The notes below the pieces were generated by a model. That model searched no databases. It was not told where the DNA came from and saw only the letters and a list, made by a program, of their open reading frames with translations. Source: Pseudonocardia autotrophica (GTDB lineage Bacteria; Actinomycetota; Actinomycetes; Mycobacteriales; Pseudonocardiaceae). From it: a stretch of DNA of 64,000 nt. How positions within the stretch are numbered: the first letter of the stretch is position 1; each line of letters begins with the position of its first letter. Location: the NCBI RefSeq assembly GCF_003945385.1, contig NZ_AP018920.1, positions 6,572,001 through 6,636,000 on the forward strand. Reading direction: 5' to 3'. Positions 38,310 through 46,059 of the stretch are shown piece after piece. The position numbers were made by a program, and so were the translations under genes.

Positions 38310-39025
38310 CGGGCGGCCACCACCTGGGAGCGGTAGCCGGCCAGCACCTCGTCGCGCAGCGGATGCCCGCCGGGTGTCTCGGACGCCGCCGGGGTCCACC
38401 GGCCGCCGATACCGCCGTCCCCGTCCAGTGCGGTGACCTGGGTGCCCAGGTAGAGCGCCTCGTCGACGTCGTGGGTGACCAGCACCAGGGTCAGGCCCTC
38501 CTCCTGGGCGAACCCGCGCAGCCAGGTCTGCAGCTCGGCGCGGGTCGCCGGGTCGAGCGCCCCGAACGGCTCGTCGAGCAGCAGCACGTCGGGCCGGACC
38601 GCCATCCCGCGGGCGATCGCGACCCGCTGGGCCTGTCCGCCGGACAATGCCGCGGGACGGGCCTCGGCGTGCCCGGCCATCCCGAACCGGTCCAGCAGGG
38701 CGTCGGCGTGCGCGTCGTCGAACCGGCTCCGGTTGGCGCGGTACCTCCCACCCAGCCGGACGTTCTCCCGGACCGTCAGCCACGGCAGCAGCAGCGGCTC
38801 CTGGAACACGGTCGCGGTGACCGGGTCGCCGGGCCGGTGCAGGGTGCCGCCGTCGAGGGGTTCCAGGCCGGCGAGGACCCGCAGCAGGGTGGACTTCCCG
38901 CTGCCGGTGGGACCGAGCACGACCTGCCGGTCGCCGCGCTCGATCTCCAGGTCCACCTCGTCCAGCACGGTCCGCGGGCCGTAGCGGCGCACGGCGCCGG
39001 TCAGAGCGAGCGCGACAGTTCCCAT
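38306..39025 (-). CDS. ABC transporter ATP-binding protein, SsuB/TauB-like
   Basis: A 239-aa ATPase with Walker A GPTGSGKST, Q-loop VFQEPLLLPWLTV typical of the SsuB/TauB class, signature LSGGQAQRVAIARG and Walker B VLLLDEPFGALD. ATG 39025 lies inside the 3' end of the upstream flavoprotein gene (25-bp overlap). It energises the SsuC-like permease. Confidence 0.9.
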   Translation of the reverse strand: MGTVALALTGAVRRYGPRTVLDEVDLEIERGDRQVVLGPTGSGKSTLLRVLAGLEPLDGGTLHRPGDPVTATVFQEPLLLPWLTVRENVRLGGRYRANRSRFDDAHADALLDRFGMAGHAEARPAALSGGQAQRVAIARGMAVRPDVLLLDEPFGALDPATRAELQTWLRGFAQEEGLTLVLVTHDVDEALYLGTQVTALDGDGGIGGRWTPAASETPGGHPLRDEVLAGYRSQVVAAR

Positions 39026-40023
39026 CTGAGGTGTCCTTCCGTGGGGGCCTGGACCGGGAGGAACGCGCCCTCGCGGAGCCGGCGCGCGACGTCGCTGCTC
39101 GCGACGTAGCCGGCTCCGCCTCGGACCGCGGACTCGACCCGGGTGGCGTCGGTGGCGGTGCTCGCGGCGTCCAGTCGCAGCCGCAGCAGCTCCGCCGGGC
39201 CGGCCGCCGCCGGATCGGCGGCCAGTGTGTGCAGCCGGTCGTGCACGTCGGCGGCCCGCTCGGCGACCGCCCGCGCGTCCGGGGCCAGCGGCTCGGACGT
39301 CCCGGTGGCCCCCTGAAGGGCCGCGTCCGCGGACCGGCCGGCGAGTCCGCTGCAGAACGCGCTCTGCACCAGCAGGAACGTCGGCCGGATGGCGCCGACG
39401 AAGGACCGCATGTCGCGGGACAGCACCGCCTCGGGCGCGACCCGGACACCCTCGAGGCGCACCGAGGTGGAGCCGGTCCCGTTCAGCGCGAGCAGCGTCG
39501 GGCGCGGCGCCCGGTGCACGCCGTCGTCGGTGGTACAGATCCGGACGACGGCCCGGCCGTCGGTACCCAGCCGGACCGGGAGCACGACGACGGCGTCGTC
39601 GAACAGGTTGGACGCCCACCGGATCGGCCCGTCGAGCACCAGCCCGCCGTCCGCGGCCGGGGTCGCCACCACCGGGACCGGCTCCAGCCCGGCCAGGTCG
39701 CGCAGCGCAGGCGCCATCGCGGTGGCGCCGATCCGGCCGGCCCGCCGCACCGCATCGGTGAGCGCGGCGTCGGGCCGGTCGGCGTGCGACAGGTACTCGA
39801 CGGTCATCCGTTGCGCCCAGGTGGCGAACGCCGAGCTCATGCAGTCGCGGGCGATCCCCTCGACCAGGCGCACCGCGTGCGCCGCACCGGAACCGGACGG
39901 CGCGATCAGGTCCCGCTCACCGAGCATGCGCAACCCGGTGCGGACGTCGTCCTCCCCGCGGTCGACCGGCCCGGCCGCGTCGGCGAACCAGGTGCCGAGC
40001 AGCTCGGTGGCGGGCGCGGTCAC
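39001..40023 (-). CDS. Acyl-CoA-dehydrogenase-like flavoprotein, possibly SfnB/DszC-type
   Basis: A 340-aa protein with the acyl-CoA dehydrogenase fold: an N-terminal helical part, a middle region (VLDGPIRWASNLFDDAVVVLPV) and a C-terminal helical domain. It is somewhat shorter than fatty-acid enzymes and I do not see a typical catalytic glutamate motif. In a sulfur-type operon, related proteins act as FMNH2-dependent monooxygenases on organosulfur compounds; that role is inferred. GTG 40023 overlaps the upstream DUF4242 gene stop (GTGA). Confidence 0.75.
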   Translation of the reverse strand: MTAPATELLGTWFADAAGPVDRGEDDVRTGLRMLGERDLIAPSGSGAAHAVRLVEGIARDCMSSAFATWAQRMTVEYLSHADRPDAALTDAVRRAGRIGATAMAPALRDLAGLEPVPVVATPAADGGLVLDGPIRWASNLFDDAVVVLPVRLGTDGRAVVRICTTDDGVHRAPRPTLLALNGTGSTSVRLEGVRVAPEAVLSRDMRSFVGAIRPTFLLVQSAFCSGLAGRSADAALQGATGTSEPLAPDARAVAERAADVHDRLHTLAADPAAAGPAELLRLRLDAASTATDATRVESAVRGGAGYVASSDVARRLREGAFLPVQAPTEGHLRWELSRSL

Positions 40024-40559
40024 CGGTCGCCGCCGGCGAGGGTGTGCAGCCGGTCGATCGGGGTGTCGACGGCCTTGCGGCCGCGGACCACGTCCTCCTC
40101 GCCGCCCTCGGCGTCGTAGAAGCACAGGCACTTGGTCATGTCCTCGCGCACGTAGGTACGCAGGAAGCTGACCTCGGGGACGTCGGCGTACAGCGGCGCC
40201 TTCGCCTTCTTGCGGGCCAGGTAGGTGTCCATGTCGAGGCCGTCCGGGAAGTCCCACTCGACCAGGTAGCCGGCGGCGGGCTTGGTCTTCTTGAGCTCGT
40301 CGAGATCGGCGCCGACCAGGCGCACCTCGTCCGGCCCGGCGACCTCGGCCACCCCGGGCAGCGCGTCGAACCGGCCGGCCAGACCGTCGGCCGAGTCCGC
40401 CTCGACGACCGAGAAGACCCGGTCGTGACCGCCGGTGACCTGCGACTCGATCAGCGTCGCGCCGGCCGCGGCGGAGGCGCGGTCGACCTCACCGAGCAGC
40501 GCGGTCACCGCGTCCCGCTCGGCGGTGGCGGGGACGAACTCGAACAGGAACAGCGACAT
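40020..40559 (-). CDS. DUF4242-type protein
   Basis: A 179-aa cytosolic protein of two ferredoxin-like halves; the second (YLVEWDFPDGLDMDTYLARK, TYVREDMTKCLCFYDAEGGEEDV) resembles DUF4242 domains, some of which bind nickel. ATG 40559 is chosen over an upstream in-frame ATG because GGAGG lies 7 bp upstream. First full-size gene after the leader peptide. Function unknown; perhaps a small-molecule or metal-binding accessory. Confidence 0.72.
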   Translation of the reverse strand: MSLFLFEFVPATAERDAVTALLGEVDRASAAAGATLIESQVTGGHDRVFSVVEADSADGLAGRFDALPGVAEVAGPDEVRLVGADLDELKKTKPAAGYLVEWDFPDGLDMDTYLARKKAKAPLYADVPEVSFLRTYVREDMTKCLCFYDAEGGEEDVVRGRKAVDTPIDRLHTLAGGDR

Positions 40560-40640
40560 GGTGCGACCTCCGGGGTCGGGATGCACGGCGCGCGTGGCCG
40601 CCCGCAGGCGGGGACGCGGAGCACGTGGGGATACGAGACA

Positions 40641-40656
40641 GCGCGCGCAGGCGCGC
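40641..40656 (-). promoter_or_regulatory. Hairpin after the leader peptide (possible attenuator)
   Basis: GCGCGC arms at 40641-40646 and 40651-40656 form a short GC stem 12 bp past the leader-peptide stop and about 80 bp before the DUF4242 gene. Position suits an attenuator or ribosome-linked control element. Small and GC-only, so uncertain. Confidence 0.35.
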
Positions 40657-40668
40657 GGCAGACCTGGA

Positions 40669-40758
40669 TCAGGCCTGCGGCGAGGAGCCGGGACACGCCG
40701 CGGCGACGACCCGGAGCAGGTCGACGTGGCGGCGCTTCACCAGCCAGAACGTCCTCAC
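40669..40758 (-). CDS. 29-aa leader peptide of the actinobacterial sulfur-gene type
   Basis: A short frame from GTG 40758 encodes MRTFWLVKRRHVDLLRVV, then AAACPGSSPQA. It matches the small leader peptides found before sulfur assimilation genes in actinomycetes, whose hallmarks are a (V/T)KRRxVDLxRV core and a cysteine near the end. Mycobacterial examples of cysteine-containing leader ORFs control cysteine genes by ribosome attenuation. It is 109 bp upstream of the DUF4242 gene on the same strand. Cys is single here, so the mechanism may differ. Confidence 0.78.
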   Translation of the reverse strand: MRTFWLVKRRHVDLLRVVAAACPGSSPQA

Positions 40759-40771
40759 ACCGACGACGGTA

Positions 40772-40794
40772 ACAGACAGATCGGTCTATCTGTC
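40772..40794. promoter_or_regulatory. Palindromic operator between the sulfur operon and tetR
   Basis: GACAGA (40775-40780) and TCTGTC (40789-40794) form a perfect inverted repeat, and within it AGAC...GGTCT resembles operators of small TetR proteins. It lies 24 bp upstream of the TetR start at 40818 and 17 bp from the divergent leader peptide start, so the TetR protein probably controls itself and perhaps the sulfur operon. Confidence 0.6.
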
Positions 40795-40817
40795 CAGTGC
40801 GGAGTTATGCTCGTCTC

Positions 40818-41435
40818 GTGCCGCCTGCGCCCCCTACCACCCTCGGTCCCGCGGAACGCCTGCTCGACGCGGCGGCCACGCTGTTCGACCGCGAGGGCAT
40901 CCGGGCCGTCGGCATCGACCGGGTGATCGCGTCCGCCGGGGTCGCGCGAGCCAGCCTGTATGCGCACTACGGCTCCAAGGACGCGCTGGTCACCGCCTAC
41001 CTGGAGCGCGCCGACCACAACGACCTGCTCCGCTGGCAGCGCGCGGTGCGGGGGCTCGCCGACGACCCGCTCGGCCGGATCCGCGCCGCCTTCGAACTCG
41101 CCTCGTCGGCCGCCCGCCGGCGCGGCTACCGCGGCTGCCTCTATCTCAACGCCGCGACCGAGTTCCCCGGACCGGCCTCGCCGGTCGCCCCGGTCGTCGC
41201 CGAGCACCGGGCCCGGCAGCGCACCGCGTTCCGCGACGCGCTGGTGCAGCTCGGGCATCCGGACCCGGACGAGACCGCCGCCCGGATCCAGCTCGTCTAC
41301 GACGGCGGGCTGGCCGGCTCGAAGGCCGAGCGCAGCGCGGAGCCGATCGTCCGGGCCGCCGCGCTGGCCGTGGCCCTGGCAACGGGGCTGTTCGCGGAAT
41401 CGTCCGCGGGGCTGTCCACAGGGTTGCCCACATAG
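40818..41435 (+). CDS. TetR-family transcriptional regulator
   Basis: A 205-aa repressor-type protein with the HTH at residues about 10-55 (ERLLDAAATLFDREGIRAVG, VIASAGVARASLYAHYGSKDALV). The C-terminal ligand domain contains RGYRGCLYLNAATEFP, common in TetR proteins that respond to small electrophiles or solvents. GTG 40818 is preferred because the promoter/operator ends at 40794; GTG 40797 is in frame but too close. Divergent from the sulfur operon. Confidence 0.85.
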   Translation: MPPAPPTTLGPAERLLDAAATLFDREGIRAVGIDRVIASAGVARASLYAHYGSKDALVTAYLERADHNDLLRWQRAVRGLADDPLGRIRAAFELASSAARRRGYRGCLYLNAATEFPGPASPVAPVVAEHRARQRTAFRDALVQLGHPDPDETAARIQLVYDGGLAGSKAERSAEPIVRAAALAVALATGLFAESSAGLSTGLPT

Positions 41436-41550
41436 CCGTCCGGCCGCTACCGGCCCGGCCGTCCGGAGGGGGAGGACCCGGATGGTCGGAGATGGTGCGC
41501 GGCACACCGGCGACCTAGCGTGAAGGGCCCCGTCCCGCCCAGGAGCGCCG

Positions 41551-42261
41551 ATGATCGACACCGACCGGCTCAGCAACGATCTCGCCGGCTGGCTGGACCG
41601 CACCCTCGTCCAGCCGGGGCTGCTGCCCGCCGAGCGGTTCGAGGAGGCGTTCGTGGCCTGTGTCGCGAGCGCGGCGAAGGACCCGGAGTTCCCCGACGAC
41701 GCCTGGCTCGCTTTCTACCGCAACACCCTCGACGCGCTGGCCGGCGAACCGGAGCCGGGCGGGACGAACGCCGAGACCGCCCCGGTGCACGCCCACGCCC
41801 GCACCCTCGTCGTCGGCGACGACGTCCTGGAGCTGGGCTGCTGTTTCGGCTTCCTGTCCCTGCAGCTGGCCCGCGACGGGCACCGGGTCACCGCCACCGA
41901 CCTCACCGGCGGCACGGTCGGCCTGCTGGCCCGGATGGCCCCGCAGCTGGGTGCCGACGTCGAGACGCACGTCGCCGACGCGCGCGCCGTCGCGCTGCCG
42001 GACCGCTGCGCCGACACCGTGTTCGCGGTGCACCTCATCGAGCACCTGCCCGAGGCCGACGGCGACGAGGTGGTCGCCGAGATGCTGCGTCTGGCCCGGC
42101 GGCGGGTCGTCGTCGCCGTCCCGTTCGAGGACGAGCCGAACCCGGCCTGGGGGCACGTGCGGACCTTCGACACGGCCGTCCTGGACCGGATCGGCGCGCG
42201 TACCGGGCGCCCGTTCGAGGTCACCGAGCATCACGGCGGCTGGCTGGTCGTCGATCTCTGA
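41551..42261 (+). CDS. SAM-dependent methyltransferase, probably MftM-like (mycofactocin oligosaccharide)
   Basis: A 236-aa class I methyltransferase. Motif I is VLELGCCFGFLSLQL (about residue 91), followed by VTATDL, DARAVALPD and HLIEHLPEADGDEVVAE. The conserved tail VVVAVPFEDEPNPAWGHVRTFD and EHHGGWLVVDL resembles, from memory, the mycofactocin glycan methyltransferase MftM, which caps the sugar chain of the redox cofactor used by NDMA-dependent alcohol dehydrogenases. AGGAG precedes ATG 41551. No other mycofactocin biosynthesis gene is in the window. The 3' end overlaps the convergent DUF418 gene by 41 bp. Confidence 0.65.
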   Translation: MIDTDRLSNDLAGWLDRTLVQPGLLPAERFEEAFVACVASAAKDPEFPDDAWLAFYRNTLDALAGEPEPGGTNAETAPVHAHARTLVVGDDVLELGCCFGFLSLQLARDGHRVTATDLTGGTVGLLARMAPQLGADVETHVADARAVALPDRCADTVFAVHLIEHLPEADGDEVVAEMLRLARRRVVVAVPFEDEPNPAWGHVRTFDTAVLDRIGARTGRPFEVTEHHGGWLVVDL

Positions 42262-43381
42262 GACCGCCGGGAACTCCGGGAGCTCCGGGGCCGGCCGCGC
42301 GGTGCGCGATCGACTCCAGCGGGCCCCGGTCGTGCGACCGCAGCCAGCACGCCGACGCCACCGCGGACGCCGTCATCACCCCGGCCCAGACCGCGACCAC
42401 GAGGGCCGTACGGGCCGGTGGGGCCATCCCGGCGAGCGCGCCGCTCAGCCCGAACCCCCAGGCGTGGAACAGCAGCGCGGCCAGGATGTTCTGGCCGACG
42501 TAGCAGGTCATCGCCGTCCGGCCGATCGCCGTCAGGCCGCGCCGCACCGGCCCGGCCGGGTCGCGCATCCGGTTCAGCACCTCCGGCACCAGCCCGAGCA
42601 ACCCGGCCGCCACCAGCGGCGCGACCAGGTAACGCTCGACGGCGAACCAGGCCGGCCCGGCGAGCACCGCCACCACGTTCAGCAGCACCCCGGCCGATCC
42701 GAGCAGCATCAGCGTCCGCCGGAGCCGGGCGCCGCCGTCGTCGAACACCCCGGCGCGCAGCAGCGCCGCACCGGCCAGGAACAGCACCACCGCCGACGGC
42801 ACGATCAGCACCAGCTCGATCCGGAACAGCAGCGGCTGGGTGAGCCGCAGCCACACCTGCCCGGTCCAGGTCGCCGGGTACGGCGGGAGCACCGGATCGC
42901 CGGTCTGCGCGAACGCGCCGAGGGTGACCGCCCCGACGACCAGCACGACGAACGCGCCGGCCAGCCCGGCGGCGACCAGCCGCACCGTCCGCGACCGCCC
43001 GACCAGCCAGGCCACCAGCACCGACGCGATCGCGTAGCCCATCAGCACGTCGAACTCGAACACCAGCACGTAGTGCAGCAGGCCCTCGGCGAACAGGATC
43101 CCGGCCCGGATCAGGTAGCGCCCCGGCCACCGCAGCCCGCGGCGCACCGCGGAGCGGTACTGCAGCTCCATCCCGATCCCGAACAGCAGCGTCAGCAGCG
43201 CCAGGAACTTCCCGTTCGCGACCGCGCGCAACACGGCGTCGAGCCACCAGCCGCCGGCGAACCCGGCGAACACCGCAGCGGGCCCGCGCGGATCGGCGAA
43301 CACCCACACGTTGGTCGCGAAGGTGCCGGCGATGGCCAGCCCGCGCAGGACGTCCGGCGCGGCGAGCCTAGGCCCGGACAC
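42221..43381 (-). CDS. DUF418-family integral membrane protein
   Basis: A 386-aa protein with about ten helices. PDVLRGLAIAGTFATNVWVF is the usual DUF418 opening, and GRTAMTCYVGQNILAALLFH lies in the C-terminal half. Members resemble YeiB and acyltransferase-3-like membrane proteins; no activity is established. The GTG start overlaps the end of the upstream 200-aa membrane protein gene by 14 bp, making a two-gene unit. Confidence 0.82.
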   Translation of the reverse strand: MSGPRLAAPDVLRGLAIAGTFATNVWVFADPRGPAAVFAGFAGGWWLDAVLRAVANGKFLALLTLLFGIGMELQYRSAVRRGLRWPGRYLIRAGILFAEGLLHYVLVFEFDVLMGYAIASVLVAWLVGRSRTVRLVAAGLAGAFVVLVVGAVTLGAFAQTGDPVLPPYPATWTGQVWLRLTQPLLFRIELVLIVPSAVVLFLAGAALLRAGVFDDGGARLRRTLMLLGSAGVLLNVVAVLAGPAWFAVERYLVAPLVAAGLLGLVPEVLNRMRDPAGPVRRGLTAIGRTAMTCYVGQNILAALLFHAWGFGLSGALAGMAPPARTALVVAVWAGVMTASAVASACWLRSHDRGPLESIAHRAAGPGAPGVPGGLRDRRPASRRDAR

Positions 43382-43970
43382 GGTCCCGCTCCCGGTCGTC
43401 GGCGCCGGGCAGCACGGTCGCCCACAGCGGACCGGCGACGAACCAGATCGCGGCGACCGTCGACACCCGCAGCAGCCAGGCCCACATCGGGTCGGCAGGC
43501 CACTGCGCGAGCTCCGGGATCCCGCGCCCGCCGACCACGGTGAGCAGGCACAGCACCCCGGCCGCGATCACCCAGGCCAGCACGACCTTCCCGAACTCGC
43601 GCCACTCGTAGCGCATCCGGGCCCGGCCGCCGCGCGGCGGCCGCACCGGGCGCGGCCCACCGGCGAACCGGTGCGCGAACCGGGCGTCCGCCCAGCGGAC
43701 CAGCGAATGTCCGAACGCGACGGTCACGCCGAGATACACCGCGGCCAGTCCGTGCACCCGGGACGGCTCGCCGCCGGATGCGATGTCCGCGGTGGCGGCG
43801 ACGATCAGCACCACGTCCATCAGCGGTACGCCGAGCAGCAGCGCGGCGCCGAGTCCGGTGCGGCGCAGCAGGTAACGGGCGGCCAGACCGGCCGCCAGGA
43901 ACAGCCAGAACCCGATCTCGGCGGCGCCGATCAGCCACAGCAGTGGCTCGGCGAGCAACATCTCCCCCAT
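43368..43970 (-). CDS. Integral membrane protein of unknown function
   Basis: A 200-aa protein from ATG 43970 with about five hydrophobic helices (LLWLIGAAEIGFWLFLAAGL, LGVPLMDVVLIVAATADI and others), separated by a basic loop. I do not recognise the family. Overlaps the DUF418 gene and diverges from the histidine kinase gene 111 bp away, so it may be the target or partner of that two-component system. Confidence 0.7.
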   Translation of the reverse strand: MGEMLLAEPLLWLIGAAEIGFWLFLAAGLAARYLLRRTGLGAALLLGVPLMDVVLIVAATADIASGGEPSRVHGLAAVYLGVTVAFGHSLVRWADARFAHRFAGGPRPVRPPRGGRARMRYEWREFGKVVLAWVIAAGVLCLLTVVGGRGIPELAQWPADPMWAWLLRVSTVAAIWFVAGPLWATVLPGADDRERDRVRA

Positions 43971-44081
43971 GGCCGACGATCGTGTCCGGTCACGCCGCCC
44001 CGGTCGTCCGGCGCACGACCGATCCGGTCGTACCTCCTTCGACGGACGCACGGACCGCCCGGGACGTGCTGGGATGTCGGG

Positions 44082-45299
44082 GTGCTCCGTGTCCGTGCCG
44101 ATCTCCGTACCGATCTGCGCGGGCTGCCGCTGCCGGTCCGGGACGCCGGGGTCGCGCTCGGCTGGTTCGCGTTCGGGCTGTTGCTGATGTGGGCGCTCCC
44201 GGATGTGGGGGTGCCGTGGTCCGGGGACGGCGGCGGGATGACGGTCCCGGCGGTCACCGTGCTGGCGCTCGCCTGCCTGGGTGCGGTGCTGCGGCGGGCG
44301 CTGGCCCCGGCCGGGCTGGCCCTCGGCACGCTGGCGCTGGCCGTGGGGGTGGTCTGGCAGTCGCGCACCGACGTCGGGACCCTGGTGGTGTTCACCGATC
44401 TGCTCTACTGCGCCGTCCGGTACCCGCCGCGGCGCACCGCGCAGATCGTCGCGGTCTGCTCCGGGATCGTGGTGGCACTGCTCGCCGGGGCCGCGCTGGT
44501 GTTCGGCGGCGGGCGGCTGGCGATCCTGAGCCTGTTCAATCTGGTCCTGGTCGTCGGTGTGCCCACGGTGTGGGGGCTGGAGGTGCGCCGGCACGCCGAC
44601 ATCGCCGAGGTCGAGCGCGCCCGCGCCCGGGAGGCGGCCAGGGCGGCGGCCAGGGAACGGGACGCGGCGGTCGCCGAGGAACGGGCCCGGATGGCCCGCG
44701 ACCTGCACGACGTCGTCGCGGGGCGGCTGTCGGCGATCGCGCTGCAGTCGGAGGCCGCGCTGCACTCCGGCGCCGATCCGGCGATGATGCGCCGGGTGCT
44801 CGGCACCGTCCGCGAGTCCGGGGTGGCGGCACTCGGCGAGATGCGCACGATGATCGGGCTGCTGCGCACCGGCGGCCCGCACGACCCGCACACCGCACCG
44901 GCCCGGCTGTCCGAGCTGGACCGGCTGCTCGACGAGGTCCGCGCCGCCGGGCTGACCGTCCGCCACGTCGACGATCGCCCCCCGGGGACCGAGGTCGGTG
45001 CCCCCGTCGAGCTCGCCGGCTTCCGGATCGTGCAGGAGTCGCTGACCAACGCGGCGAAGCACGCCCCCGGCGCGCCGGTCGCCGTCCGGCTGCGGACCGT
45101 CGGGGAGGAGCTCGTCATCGAGGTCCGCAACGAGCCGGGCAGCCGACCGGCGACCGAGGGCCCGGCGCTGCACGGTGGCACCGGCCTGGCCGGTCTGGCC
45201 GAGCGGGCCCGCGCGGTCGGCGGCACCCTGGTCGCGGGGCCGGACGGCGACGGCTGGCTGGTCCGCGCCGCACTCCCGTTCGGCGGAGGTACCCGGTGA
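44082..45299 (+). CDS. Membrane sensor histidine kinase (HisKA_3 type)
   Basis: A 405-aa kinase: four or five N-terminal helices (residues about 20-165), an Ala/Arg-rich coiled coil, the H-box in RMARDLHDVVAGRLSAIA, and a HATPase domain with NAAKHAPG and GLAGLAERARAVGG. GTG 44082 is chosen because it starts the first conserved cytosolic/membrane segment. The final TGA overlaps the next gene's GTG. It is divergent from the two membrane-protein genes. Confidence 0.88.
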   Translation: MLRVRADLRTDLRGLPLPVRDAGVALGWFAFGLLLMWALPDVGVPWSGDGGGMTVPAVTVLALACLGAVLRRALAPAGLALGTLALAVGVVWQSRTDVGTLVVFTDLLYCAVRYPPRRTAQIVAVCSGIVVALLAGAALVFGGGRLAILSLFNLVLVVGVPTVWGLEVRRHADIAEVERARAREAARAAARERDAAVAEERARMARDLHDVVAGRLSAIALQSEAALHSGADPAMMRRVLGTVRESGVAALGEMRTMIGLLRTGGPHDPHTAPARLSELDRLLDEVRAAGLTVRHVDDRPPGTEVGAPVELAGFRIVQESLTNAAKHAPGAPVAVRLRTVGEELVIEVRNEPGSRPATEGPALHGGTGLAGLAERARAVGGTLVAGPDGDGWLVRAALPFGGGTR

Positions 45300-45952
45300 G
45301 CATCCGCGTGGTGGTGGCGGACGACCAGGAGGCGGTCCGCACCGGGCTGGTGCTGATCCTGGGGTCCGCCCCCGACATCGAGGTCGTCGCCGAGGTCGGG
45401 GACGGGCTCGCCGCGGTGCGCGCGGCCGCGGAGCACCGGCCCGACGTGGTGCTGATGGACATCCGGATGCCCGGGATCGACGGCATCGAGGCGACCCGCC
45501 GGATACTCGCCGCGACGAGCATCGAGCTGCCGGGATCCCCGCAGGTGCTGGTGCTGACCACGTTCGATCTCGACGAGCTCGTCGACGGCGCGCTCGCCGC
45601 GGGGGCGGCCGGGTTCCTGCTGAAGTCGGTCGACGCCGTCCGGCTGACCGACGGGGTGCGCGCCGTCGCCCGCGGCGAGGGCGTACTGGCGCCGGAGGTG
45701 ACCCGCCGGGTGATCAGCCGCTACGCGGGCTCCCCCCGGCCGGCACGGGTCCCCGGGCTGGACCGGCTCACCGCCCGCGAGACCGACGTGCTCGCCGGGC
45801 TCGGCCGGGGGCTGTCCAACGCGGAGCTCTCGGCGGAGCTGGTGATCTCGGAGGGGACGACGAAGACGCACGTCTCCCGGGTACTGGCGAAGCTGGGGCT
45901 GCGCTCACGCACCCAGGCCGCGATCGCCGCCCAGGAGGCGGGGCTGGTCTGA
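45296..45952 (+). CDS. NarL/LuxR-family response regulator
   Basis: A 218-aa regulator paired with the preceding kinase (GTGA overlap). Receiver with VVLMDIRMPGIDG phospho-acceptor, conserved TTFD and FLLKSVD; LuxR HTH LTARETDVLAGLGRGLSNAE, with TTKTHVSRVLAKLGL as recognition region. Likely targets include the divergent membrane proteins. Confidence 0.92.
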   Translation: MSIRVVVADDQEAVRTGLVLILGSAPDIEVVAEVGDGLAAVRAAAEHRPDVVLMDIRMPGIDGIEATRRILAATSIELPGSPQVLVLTTFDLDELVDGALAAGAAGFLLKSVDAVRLTDGVRAVARGEGVLAPEVTRRVISRYAGSPRPARVPGLDRLTARETDVLAGLGRGLSNAELSAELVISEGTTKTHVSRVLAKLGLRSRTQAAIAAQEAGLV

Positions 45953-45954
45953 AC

Positions 45955-46034
45955 CGCGTTCCGCGGAACGCGACTCCCCCGGTACCGGCACCGGCACGCC
46001 GGCCGGGGTGCGTTCCGCGGAACGCACCCCGGCC
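45955..46034. repeat. Two GTTCCGCGGAAC palindromes in a convergent gap
   Basis: The 107-bp gap between the response regulator and CoxM-like gene holds two copies of a GCGTTCCGCGGAACGC core. The first is an 18-bp perfect palindrome at 45955-45972. The second is embedded in a 34-bp perfect palindrome at 46001-46034 with GGCCGGGGTG/CACCCCGGCC arms. Either a bidirectional terminator or a repeated extragenic palindromic element. Confidence 0.75.
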
Positions 46035-46059
46035 GGGTCGGGCGTCGCTGTGACCTGCG

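Noticed and set aside
40505..40696. A 63-aa minus-strand Cys/Ser/Pro-rich peptide overlapping the leader region
   Set aside because: Out of frame with the DUF4242 gene and the leader peptide, no ribosome site, low-complexity tail; the leader at 40669-40758 fits a known class better.
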